From Bacillus sp. CHD6a (GTDB lineage: Bacteria > Bacillota > Bacilli > Bacillales > Bacillaceae_I), in the NCBI RefSeq assembly GCF_001293645.1, contig NZ_LBMD01000002.1, positions 248,001-312,000 on the forward strand: a stretch of DNA of 64,000 nt, given 5' to 3'. A program made the position numbers and the translations under genes. Position 1 is the first letter of the stretch; every line of letters begins with the position of its first letter. Of this stretch, positions 8,454 through 15,914 are shown in pieces. Below the pieces are notes generated by a model. It was not told where the DNA came from, did no database searches, and saw only the letters and a list, made by a program, of their open reading frames with translations.

Positions 8454-10185
8454 CATGCAGCCTTTTTCCGTTATTTTTACACATGTTTTTCAGAATGGAT
8501 CTCGGGAGGATACGGAGGTTCAAAGCTTTGTTGAACACCTTTCTGACTGGGATGAAGCCGTACATGTATACACGGAGATAAGAGAAAACGTCAATCTTGA
8601 GTTGCGGTTCCGATGTGATGACCCAGGTGCAAAATGTTATATGGACGGATTTGATGGACTTGGGGATGAAAGGTTGTTGGTTGATAAAGAGTCAGAGGAG
8701 AATTATCTTGGATGCGATGGCATGGTAACACTTTTCAGACATTCCACATCAGACAATTATTATCCATATATTCCGGGTTTGTACAGCTTGCGGGTGGAAA
8801 CGTCGGAGGGGAGGACGTTCTACACACTAGTAAAAGTCATATCGAACAGACTTTTTGACGATCAGCTTGCAACGATGCGGTCTGAAGTGGAAGAAAAACT
8901 AAAGGGTGTTGCGCTTGAAGTTATTCGCAAGCAACATAGTCCGAAGAGCTTAGCGGCACTCCGGATTGATCCGAAGTTGTTTCGGCAGTATCAAATGTTG
9001 CAGCATTATTTTACAGATATCTATGCCATTGTTTCGGATCTTGCGCAAAGGGTGAGGTCGTCGGTTGCGAGGGAATATCAGATGCAACCTGCTGAAATGC
9101 CGGCCCATGTGGATGTGGTGACCATCCAGCATCGACTGAAGCGGCCTGACACGATGAATCTGGTGAAATCGGTGCAAAAGCGGATAAATTATGACCTTCC
9201 TGAAAATCAGATGTTAAAAGCAATTTTAGAAAAATGGAATCAATTATTGCATGAATTTGTGGCATGCATGGACACCACCATTAAAGGGTTATCAAACCGC
9301 AAGGATTACTCGTTCTCCATTTCCCTTCCATTGGAGAGAAAGCGTCGCTTAGTGGAGGAATTAAAGGAATATCGCGGAAAAGCGATGCGGATGAGTGGTG
9401 CGTTAAATCTTGTCAAATCCAGTCACTGGTATCGGGAGGTGTCTTATAAAAAGGCACTTTCGGTTCCCATGGTTATGTTTGTGGATGTGCGGTACCGAAA
9501 GCTTTATCAAATTGATCAGGCTCTTCAAGGAGAAGAGATCCCAGTTCATACTGGGCTTGGCCAGCAGTGGAAACGGACGGACCAGTTATATGAGATTTGG
9601 GGTTGGCTGCAAGTGGTTGATGTATTTGGCAAAGGAGACAGTGGAGAGCAAGGGAAAAGTGGCAGTTTTGTGATAACTAGTAAGCCTGTCGCAAAGGATA
9701 ATATGATTCAATATCAGTTTGGGGAGATTTCTCTTCATATTACCTATGATGGAACCATTCCAAGCCATCCTGAGGCCACGGATAAATGGACGGTCCCTGT
9801 CTACACCACTGGTACGAATAATAACCCGGATGTGAGGATGGATTTGTTCTTACGGGACATTTATATCGGCACCATTATGATTGACATGAAATATCGCAAG
9901 CGCCATGCGCTGACAGATTCAATGAGACAGCTAACGAGTTATGCCGATAATGTGAGGTCTCCCTATATTTACGGGAAAAAACGTTGGCAGAAGTATCGAC
10001 CTGTTCATCAGGTGCTCGTGTTCTATCCTGAAAAGCACGGTGGCATCGAAGTGGAAGAACTGGACGGAAAAAGTATCAGTTTTGTCCCGTTGACTCCTGC
10101 TGAGGACCAGACGGTTTTCCAGGAGACATTAAGGTGGCTTGTGGCGGAAATGCTGTTGGAGGCAGAGGAGGAAGGGATACAGTAG
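8437..10185 (+). CDS. DUF2357 / McrC-like PD-(D/E)XK nuclease
   Basis: 582 residues from the ATG at 8437; an ATG at 8455, directly after the upstream stop, would give 576. The N-terminal and middle parts are of the DUF2357 type found partnered with McrB-like ATPases (long helical core around 130-330). The C-terminal 130 residues are a PD-(D/E)XK nuclease: PD at 464-465, D469, then IDMKYR with D483 and K485, followed by a helix with QLTSYADN. All catalytic positions look intact. In McrBC the McrC partner cuts DNA after translocation by McrB; some related coiled-coil systems (CoCoNuTs) are predicted to act on RNA. Which nucleic acid this one cuts cannot be read here. A terminator follows 28 nt downstream. 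Confidence 0.83.
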   Translation: MDTPCSMQPFSVIFTHVFQNGSREDTEVQSFVEHLSDWDEAVHVYTEIRENVNLELRFRCDDPGAKCYMDGFDGLGDERLLVDKESEENYLGCDGMVTLFRHSTSDNYYPYIPGLYSLRVETSEGRTFYTLVKVISNRLFDDQLATMRSEVEEKLKGVALEVIRKQHSPKSLAALRIDPKLFRQYQMLQHYFTDIYAIVSDLAQRVRSSVAREYQMQPAEMPAHVDVVTIQHRLKRPDTMNLVKSVQKRINYDLPENQMLKAILEKWNQLLHEFVACMDTTIKGLSNRKDYSFSISLPLERKRRLVEELKEYRGKAMRMSGALNLVKSSHWYREVSYKKALSVPMVMFVDVRYRKLYQIDQALQGEEIPVHTGLGQQWKRTDQLYEIWGWLQVVDVFGKGDSGEQGKSGSFVITSKPVAKDNMIQYQFGEISLHITYDGTIPSHPEATDKWTVPVYTTGTNNNPDVRMDLFLRDIYIGTIMIDMKYRKRHALTDSMRQLTSYADNVRSPYIYGKKRWQKYRPVHQVLVFYPEKHGGIEVEELDGKSISFVPLTPAEDQTVFQETLRWLVAEMLLEAEEEGIQ

Positions 10186-10213
10186 AGTAGCGATACTGCG
10201 TTGGATTTGGTGG

Positions 10214-10246
10214 CAAAGCTCCCATTTTGGGGAGCTTTGTTTTTTT
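10214..10246 (+). terminator. Terminator of the McrBC-like operon
   Basis: CAAAGCTCCC (10214-10223) pairs with GGGAGCTTTG (10230-10239), followed by seven T residues. Confidence 0.9.
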
Positions 10247-10260
10247 CGTGAGTGGGCTAA

Positions 10261-10292
10261 CATGGATATATTGGATTTACAATGGATAAGTC
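10261..10292. repeat. Single copy-pair of the ATGGATA phased repeat
   Basis: ATGGATATATTGG and ATGGATAAG are spaced exactly 20 bp apart (GG at 10264 and 10284). The phrase closely matches the 20-bp units of the large array at 19731-19880, so the two loci share one repeat family. It lies between two convergent operons. Confidence 0.6.
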
Positions 10293-10324
10293 GCATTGCG
10301 CCGTAACAAATACAACCTCCGCTA

Positions 10325-11308
10325 CTACCGTATTGCTGGGATTTTAATTTTTACAGTAAATTCCTCGTCCTTACATACAAAATCCAAGAAACCTTGGTGC
10401 TCTTCCACAATATCCTTCATTATTTTCGTCCCTAATCCTTCGTGTCCGCCACCCTTTGTAGTATGTCCGTACGTATCGAACAGGGAGTCCAAGACATTCA
10501 CGGGTACAGGCAAGGTATGATTTCTGCAGATCAAAATATATAGGCCGCTGCGTTTATAAAACTGTAATGTTAATATGGCTTGCCCACCTCGCTCACGCTG
10601 CCATTCTTCGCATGCGTCAAGGCTGTTGTCCAATAGGTTTCCGAGGAGCCCGACTATTTGCTGGTCCCCAATCGGTAACGTAGACAGTGGCAGATCTAAA
10701 TCATACACCACACTGACTCCGGCAGCCTTGCCTCGTCGATACATTTGATGAAGCACACCAGCGACAACCCCGCGCTCTCCTCTTATAGAGTAATTGGTCT
10801 CTTCGTAGTTTTCCACAAGGTCATCAAGATAAAGTTTTGCTTCTGGCGCCTTATCGTTTTCTAACATGAAGTGGACGGCTGAAACATGCTTGAGAAAATC
10901 ATGTCGCTCGCTGCGGACAATGCGGAAAGTTTCATTGATATGAGCTCGTTGCTCTTCGTGTTGAGCAAGTTCGCGCTGCAATCGAATAAAATGCTGACCA
11001 GTCGTTATCCGTACATATTCACAGACAACAAACACGATCATCGGTGCAACCGCAAGCCTTGGAGGCAGGGACACACCTAAAGCAATCGTCACAACCAACA
11101 CTTGCACAATCCACAGACCACTATTGGCTTTCCATCCTAACCTTTCCATCTCCACTACTATTTTTCTATGAAAATAAATGGCCAATACTGCAGCCACCAT
11201 GAAACTAACAAAAAACGAAATCCACTCGCCGAAGAGTGCATGCAAATGCAAAAATAAAAGCACACCTAGTGCCCCGGAGTAAATGAAGGAAGTCTTCAAG
11301 GCTATCAA
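10325..11308 (-). CDS. natK: Sensor histidine kinase NatK-like (GHKL type)
   Basis: About 327 residues. The first 110 residues hold several hydrophobic segments (four or five helices). A cytoplasmic region follows with the phosphoacceptor block RSERHDFLKHVSAVHFML near residue 135 and a C-terminal HATPase domain with N-box LLGNLLDNSLDACEE and the G-rich GGGHEGLGTKIMKDIVEEHQG. This is the AgrC/CitA-like class that pairs with LytTR regulators. It follows natR by 6 nt and faces natAB, the same gene set as the B. subtilis natK-natR-natA-natB locus. The TTG at 11308 abuts AAGGA; the TTG at 11299 has better spacing and may be the real start. The signal sensed is unknown. Confidence 0.82.
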   Translation of the reverse strand: MIALKTSFIYSGALGVLLFLHLHALFGEWISFFVSFMVAAVLAIYFHRKIVVEMERLGWKANSGLWIVQVLVVTIALGVSLPPRLAVAPMIVFVVCEYVRITTGQHFIRLQRELAQHEEQRAHINETFRIVRSERHDFLKHVSAVHFMLENDKAPEAKLYLDDLVENYEETNYSIRGERGVVAGVLHQMYRRGKAAGVSVVYDLDLPLSTLPIGDQQIVGLLGNLLDNSLDACEEWQRERGGQAILTLQFYKRSGLYILICRNHTLPVPVNVLDSLFDTYGHTTKGGGHEGLGTKIMKDIVEEHQGFLDFVCKDEEFTVKIKIPAIR

Positions 11309-11314
11309 TCCTTA

Positions 11315-12013
11315 CTAAAAGTAATTCTCTTGCAGAAATTCCACTTTATCTTTGGTAATCATCGCCTGTTCCTCCATGCCTTCAAACGTTACGATGTATG
11401 AGTTCTTGGCATAGAGGGAGAAGTTTTTCACGTGATGAATGTTTATGATAAAGGACCGGTGGGAGCGGAGAAAGTCGCGCTCGCGAAGTTCTCCTTCTAA
11501 TTCATTTAACGTCTGGTAGGTTTTGATGGGGCCGCTTTTGGTGTAGATGGTGGTGGAGCGGCCAGATCTTTCAATAAAAACGATGTCCTTCTTTTGAACA
11601 ATATGGATGTCGTTTTTTTGTTTAAGATAGAGCCTGCCAGCAATTTCAGCAGACTTTGTTTTCTCCAGTAACCTTTCCATACTTTTTACCAAACGGTCTT
11701 TTGGATAGGGCTTCATAATGTAGTCGTGCACGTTTAACTCAAATGCGTGTACGGCATAGCCACTGCTACCAGTAACAAAAATTACAGCGATGTTCAATGC
11801 ATGCGAGTGGATGATGTCTGCAAGCTCATACCCGGAAAGGTTGGGCATTTCAATGTCTGCAATTAGAAGGTCCACTGCTTCTTTTTTAATATATTCATAG
11901 GCTTCTTCCGCAGATTGAGTAGAGAAGACGATTTCCACATTCGGCACGGCTCCCACAATTCCATTTAGTTTATCCAAATCTATGTATCTGTCATCTACAA
12001 GACCAACTCGCAT
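11315..12013 (-). CDS. natR: LytTR-type response regulator NatR
   Basis: 232 residues. The receiver domain occupies residues 1-120, with the acidic pair VDDRYID near the start, the phosphorylatable aspartate in LLIADIEMPN, and the conserved lysine in MKPYPKDRL. The C-terminal 100 residues are a LytTR DNA-binding domain (FIERSGRSTTIYT, then FLRSHRSFIINIHHV). LytTR proteins bind paired direct repeats about two helical turns apart; such a pair lies before natA at 12103-12133. In B. subtilis NatR with NatK activates natAB. Gene order and lengths here match that system. Confidence 0.88.
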   Translation of the reverse strand: MRVGLVDDRYIDLDKLNGIVGAVPNVEIVFSTQSAEEAYEYIKKEAVDLLIADIEMPNLSGYELADIIHSHALNIAVIFVTGSSGYAVHAFELNVHDYIMKPYPKDRLVKSMERLLEKTKSAEIAGRLYLKQKNDIHIVQKKDIVFIERSGRSTTIYTKSGPIKTYQTLNELEGELRERDFLRSHRSFIINIHHVKNFSLYAKNSYIVTFEGMEEQAMITKDKVEFLQENYF

Positions 12014-12102
12014 CGTTTTACCCTCACCTTGAAGTTATTGTTACATTCCATATTCATGGTAATTATCTTTATTTTACCATCAAAAAGGATAGAATGGTCA
12101 TT

Positions 12103-12167
12103 TTCGCGACATCAAATGGAATATTCGCGACATAACTAGAGATTCATATGCCAATAGTTTGTATGAT
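12103..12167 (+). promoter_or_regulatory. NatR (LytTR) direct repeats and natA promoter
   Basis: The 10-mer TTCGCGACAT occurs at 12103-12112 and again at 12124-12133, exactly 21 bp apart on the same strand, as expected for a LytTR dimer. A TATGAT -10-like box is at 12162-12167. No good -35 box is present, which suits an activator-dependent promoter. The repeats lie between the divergent natR and natA genes. Confidence 0.7.
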
Positions 12168-12203
12168 GAAAACAAGAAATCAAACAGACGAGGTGAAAAT
12201 AAT

Positions 12204-12956
12204 ATGATCGAAATTAATCAAGTAACAAAGAAATTTCAAGATAAAAAGGCGTATGTGACGGCGCTCAAGCATGTAACTTTTACGGTGAACAAAGGGCAGG
12301 TAGTGGGATTGCTTGGAGAAAACGGAGCTGGAAAGACAACCTTGCTAAGGTCCATCGCAACGTTATTAACTCCAACTGAAGGGTCAATCAGTGTGGCGGG
12401 TTTTGATACGGTTAAGAATTCCGACTCCATAAAAAGAAAAATCGGGGTGCTTTTCGGCGGGGAGACCGGCTTGTATGACCGCCTTACAGCACGCGAGAAT
12501 CTGGAGTATTTTGCGGCTCTATACGGAATGAGCAAGCATGAGACAAAGGTGCGGATTGAAGAATTAGCGAAAATGTTTGGGATGAAAGATTACTTGAATC
12601 GTAAAGTCGGCGGCTTTTCAAAAGGGATGCGTCAAAAAGTAGCCATCGCCCGCACGTTGATTCACAACCCTGATATCATCTTGTTCGATGAACCAACAAC
12701 CGGTTTAGACATAACATCTTCTAATGTATTTCGCCAGCTCGTCCATCAGTTGAAGCGCGATGGCAAAACAATCATTTTTTCTAGTCACATCATGGAAGAA
12801 GTGAGCATGCTGTGCGATACCGTGGCGATGATGCATAAAGGGGAACTCGTTCACCATGGCTCATTGGAAGCCTTATATAAAACAGAAGGTTCTCGTGACC
12901 TTAACTATATTTTCATGAGTAAACTTGTAAGGGGGAACGAACACTATGCTTCGTAA
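12204..12956 (+). CDS. natA: Na+ exporting ABC transporter, ATP-binding protein NatA
   Basis: 250 residues from the ATG at 12204, chosen because GAGGTGA lies 7 nt upstream; an in-frame upstream extension lacks such a site. Walker A GENGAGKTT is at residues 38-46, the Q-loop region follows in the FGGETGLYDRLTARENLEYFA stretch, the signature is FSKGMRQKVAIAR, and Walker B is IILFDEPTTGLD, followed by the SSHIMEE switch histidine. It energises export of sodium (and possibly other substrates) through NatB at the cytoplasmic membrane. It overlaps natB by 11 nt. Length and order match B. subtilis NatA. Confidence 0.88.
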   Translation: MIEINQVTKKFQDKKAYVTALKHVTFTVNKGQVVGLLGENGAGKTTLLRSIATLLTPTEGSISVAGFDTVKNSDSIKRKIGVLFGGETGLYDRLTARENLEYFAALYGMSKHETKVRIEELAKMFGMKDYLNRKVGGFSKGMRQKVAIARTLIHNPDIILFDEPTTGLDITSSNVFRQLVHQLKRDGKTIIFSSHIMEEVSMLCDTVAMMHKGELVHHGSLEALYKTEGSRDLNYIFMSKLVRGNEHYAS

Positions 12957-14103
12957 AATATACATTAAAGAAATGAAAGACTCATTCCGAGACAGACGAA
13001 CGCTTTTATTAACCGTGTTATTACCGATTGTGATGATGACAGGACTTGTGTTGTTTTACGAAAACATGCTGTCAGACGGGGAAGGGGAAATTTACTCCCT
13101 TGCCGTGAATGATACATTTGGTGAACAGGAAGAAGCATTGTTTGCAGGGGTAGAAAATATTGAATTTGTAAAAGCATCAGATCCGGAAGCAGTATTGGAA
13201 GAAGGGGAAGCGCAGGCTGCATTGATCATGGAAAGCGGATTTTTAGAAAAAGTGGAAAATGGAGAAGAGGCCGGTGTGACGCTAATAGGAAATTCCTTTA
13301 GTCAAAACTCTTCTATGTTAATGAGCCAGGTCACGACTATTCTTGGTGCCTATGAAAAACTAGTCATTGCAGATCGATTAGAAGCAGAAGGTACTTCTCA
13401 AAAGCTTGTTCAACCATTTACGATTGATCAAAAAGAACTGACAGAAGAGACAGCAGGTGTGAATATGGTTGCCATGCTTGTACCATTAATTTTGGCTTTG
13501 GCGATAGGGATCGGCGCAGGCCCGTCTGCCTCTGATTTATTTGCCGGAGAGAAAGAGAAGAAAACAATGGAAGCATTATTGATGACTCCAGTAAACCGCA
13601 TGACTTTGTTAGTAGCAAAATGGCTCACTATTTCAACTATTGGCGCTCTAACTGGCATTGTTACGTTGATTGTAGTGGCTTTAGAGATAAACTTCTTAAC
13701 AGAGAATATGAAAAATGCCATTTCGTTTGGTGAAAATGTGTACTTGGTTGTTGGATTTGCCATTTTGGTTTCCGTTGTCTATGCCATGTTTATGGCAACC
13801 TTCCAGATGATTACAAGCATCATGGGTAAAACAGTAAAGGAATCGCAAAGTTACAGTACTCCAATCATGATGATTGCTGTATTCCCAATCATGATCATCT
13901 CAGGTATCGGTATCAATGAATTATCATTCGAGCACTTTGCAATACCGATCATGAATATTTTCACAGTACTAAAAGAACTAAGCTTCGGCATCATCAACTA
14001 CGAACACCTGACCATCATGATCGGAAGCAACCTAATCTGCATCATCATCGCATTTGTGATTGCTAGAGTTATGTTTATGAAGGATAAATGGGTGATGAAC
14101 TAA
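12946..14103 (+). CDS. natB: Na+ exporting ABC transporter, permease NatB
   Basis: 385 residues, the usual NatB length. There is one N-terminal helix (TLLLTVLLPIVMMTGLVLFY), a large extracytoplasmic domain of about 150 residues, then five or six helices in the C-terminal half, typical of the ABC2_membrane_3 group. The cytoplasmic coupling sequence is FAGEKEKKTMEALLMTPVNR. It forms the membrane channel for NatA. The stop codon is directly followed by a REP-like element that also forms the terminator. Confidence 0.87.
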   Translation: MLRKIYIKEMKDSFRDRRTLLLTVLLPIVMMTGLVLFYENMLSDGEGEIYSLAVNDTFGEQEEALFAGVENIEFVKASDPEAVLEEGEAQAALIMESGFLEKVENGEEAGVTLIGNSFSQNSSMLMSQVTTILGAYEKLVIADRLEAEGTSQKLVQPFTIDQKELTEETAGVNMVAMLVPLILALAIGIGAGPSASDLFAGEKEKKTMEALLMTPVNRMTLLVAKWLTISTIGALTGIVTLIVVALEINFLTENMKNAISFGENVYLVVGFAILVSVVYAMFMATFQMITSIMGKTVKESQSYSTPIMMIAVFPIMIISGIGINELSFEHFAIPIMNIFTVLKELSFGIINYEHLTIMIGSNLICIIIAFVIARVMFMKDKWVMN

Positions 14104-14107
14104 AGAA

Positions 14108-14164
14108 GGGGTCTGACCCGCTGTGCGTTAAAGTGTTAAAGAGGGGTCTGACCCCTCTTTTTTT
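14108..14164 (+). repeat. REP-like element copy 1, also natAB terminator
   Basis: The 13-mer GGGGTCTGACCCG (14108-14120) is followed by CTGTGCGTTAAAGTG and then the palindrome AGAGGGGTCTGACCCCTCT (14140-14158) with a T-run to 14164. The second palindrome forms a terminator hairpin. The same two-palindrome arrangement recurs at 19624 and 41447. Confidence 0.85.
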
Positions 14165-14178
14165 GCTTATTTTAATTA

Positions 14179-14243
14179 TGTCAACAATACGTTTGCCAAA
14201 TGGGTCTTTAGTAACAATGGATTGTTTGGTGAAACCGCTTTAT
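14179..14243 (+). promoter_or_regulatory. mtlA control region: MtlR-like box and cre-like site
   Basis: TGTCAACAATACGTTTGCCA (from 14179) is an imperfect inverted repeat (TGTCAAC against the complement of GTTTGCCA). Its left half is shared with a site before mtlR at 15787. TGAAACCGCTTTAT (14230-14243) matches 12 of 14 positions of the CcpA cre consensus. Together they would give induction by mannitol through MtlR and repression by glucose through CcpA, as is usual for mtl operons in Bacilli. The match to a published MtlR box was not checked. Confidence 0.5.
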
Positions 14244-14284
14244 CATAAGAGTAAGCAAGAATATTATGATAAGGGGGCAGTAAA

Positions 14285-15703
14285 ATGAGCTCTGAGACAA
14301 AATCATCTTCTAATTTTAAAGTGAAAATACAGCGTTTTGGTAGTCATCTTAGTGGTATGATCATGCCCAATATTGGGGCGTTCATCGCATGGGGACTTAT
14401 CACGGCATTATTCATACCTACTGGCTGGTGGCCAAATGAGGAACTAGCGACTCTTGTCGGTCCAATGATTACGTTCCTATTGCCGATATTGATCGGTTTT
14501 ACGGGAGGACGCCTTGTGTATGACCTGCGCGGCGGAGTTGTTGGGGCAACTGCGACCATGGGGGTTATCGTGGGAGCAGATATTCCAATGTTCCTTGGTG
14601 CAATGGTAATGGGTCCGCTTGGTGGATACGCGATCAAGAAATTTGACCAAGCGATTGATGGAAAGGTACGACAAGGGTTTGAGATGCTTGTGAACAACTT
14701 TTCTGCTGGTATTATTGCCGGTATCCTTACGATTATTGGTTTTAAAGGTATCGGACCGATTGTATTAACTTTGAACAAAACGTTGGCGGCTGGAGTAGAA
14801 ACGCTAGTACAGGCGAACCTGCTTCCGATTGCAAGTATCATTATCGAGCCGGCAAAGGTTCTCTTCTTGAACAATGCGATCAACCATGGGATCTTAGGGC
14901 CTATTGGTATTGAACAGGCGGCACGTGAAGGCATGTCTATCTTGTTCCTACTTGAAGCAAATCCTGGACCAGGTCTTGGAATCTTGTTGGCATTTGTCAT
15001 TTTCGGAAAAGGAATGGCTAAACAATCTGCATCTGGAGCAACCATCATCCATTTCTTTGGTGGGATTCATGAAATCTACTTCCCATATATATTGATGAAA
15101 CCTGCACTTATCTTGGCAGCAATTGGTGGGGGAGCATCTGGTGTATTCACGCTTTTACTGTTTAACGGAGGGCTGGTTGCTGCACCATCACCTGGTAGTA
15201 TATTTGCTATAGCTGCTATGGCTCCAAGAGGTGGATTCCTTGCAGTCATGGCTGGTGTCCTTGTAGCTACTACTGTTTCCTTCATAATTGCATCTGTCAT
15301 CTTAAAAAGCTCTAAATCTACAGATGATGATTTAGCAAAAGCAACAGAAAAAACATCTGCGCTAAAGGGGAAAGAAAGCAGAGCGAGCTCTCTTGTTGCA
15401 AAAGAAAAAGAAACTCCTGTGGAAGAAAAAGAAGTAAACAAGATTATCTTTGCATGTGATGCAGGAATGGGGTCAAGTGCCATGGGTGCATCCATCATGA
15501 AGAATAAAGTTAAAAAAGCAGGATTGTCCGTTGATGTAGCGAACTCCTCCATCAGTAATATTCCAATGGATGCTGACATCGTCATCACGCATAAAGACTT
15601 AACAGACCGTGCAAAGGCAAAGCATCCGAATGCGACTCATATTTCTGTTGAGAATTTCTTGAACAGTCCTAAATATGATGAGCTTATTGAAAACCTAAAG
15701 TAA
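14285..15703 (+). CDS. mtlA: PTS mannitol transporter, EIICB component
   Basis: 472 residues. The first 340 form the membrane EIIC channel, with conserved GGIHEIYFPYILMKP. The C-terminal EIIB domain has its phosphocysteine at C391 in FACDAGMGSSAMG. No EIIA domain is attached; that function is supplied by mtlF. The protein takes up mannitol and releases mannitol 1-phosphate, using phosphate from EIIA. It heads the mtlA-R-F-D cluster, as in Geobacillus. A GGGGGCAG site precedes the ATG and a hairpin terminator follows, so downstream genes probably also have their own promoter. Confidence 0.95.
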   Translation: MSSETKSSSNFKVKIQRFGSHLSGMIMPNIGAFIAWGLITALFIPTGWWPNEELATLVGPMITFLLPILIGFTGGRLVYDLRGGVVGATATMGVIVGADIPMFLGAMVMGPLGGYAIKKFDQAIDGKVRQGFEMLVNNFSAGIIAGILTIIGFKGIGPIVLTLNKTLAAGVETLVQANLLPIASIIIEPAKVLFLNNAINHGILGPIGIEQAAREGMSILFLLEANPGPGLGILLAFVIFGKGMAKQSASGATIIHFFGGIHEIYFPYILMKPALILAAIGGGASGVFTLLLFNGGLVAAPSPGSIFAIAAMAPRGGFLAVMAGVLVATTVSFIIASVILKSSKSTDDDLAKATEKTSALKGKESRASSLVAKEKETPVEEKEVNKIIFACDAGMGSSAMGASIMKNKVKKAGLSVDVANSSISNIPMDADIVITHKDLTDRAKAKHPNATHISVENFLNSPKYDELIENLK

Positions 15704-15711
15704 TAATAAAT

Positions 15712-15747
15712 AAGGAGGAAAGAGCATGGACTCTCTCCTTCTTTTTT
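15712..15747 (+). terminator. Terminator after mtlA
   Basis: AAGGAG plus AGAG (15712-15724) pairs with CTCT plus CTCCTT (15731-15740), interrupted by a small internal loop and followed by a T-run to 15747. It may limit read-through into mtlR. Confidence 0.7.
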
Positions 15748-15786
15748 GCATGCAGGGGGAATGAAAAAAGATGTCATTATTAACTT

Positions 15787-15809
15787 TTGTCAACAATAAT
15801 TTTGACGAA
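15787..15809 (+). promoter_or_regulatory. Candidate MtlR box before mtlR
   Basis: An inverted repeat, TTGTCAA and TTGACGAA, spans 15787-15809. It shares the 11-mer TGTCAACAATA with the candidate box before mtlA. The right half also reads as a Spo0A box (TGACGAA), so the assignment is not unique. Confidence 0.4.
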
Positions 15810-15914
15810 TCCTTACTTTCCTTTCATTGAATCAATAATATCTGTGTTTTATGATGAAACTATAAACATAGTATTTAAAAATTGTCACCATCCAAGGGTA
15901 TTGGAGTGAGCGCT

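Noticed and set aside
12159-12203. Upstream start for natA
   Set aside because: The longer frame begins inside the promoter region and has no ribosome binding site; GAGGTGA supports the ATG at 12204.
14088-14288. 66-residue frame after natB
   Set aside because: It runs through the REP-like terminator and the mtlA promoter region, so it is not a plausible gene.
15800-15809. Spo0A box before mtlR
   Set aside because: TGACGAA is present, but it forms the right half of a longer inverted repeat shared in part with the mtlA region, so an MtlR site is the better reading.
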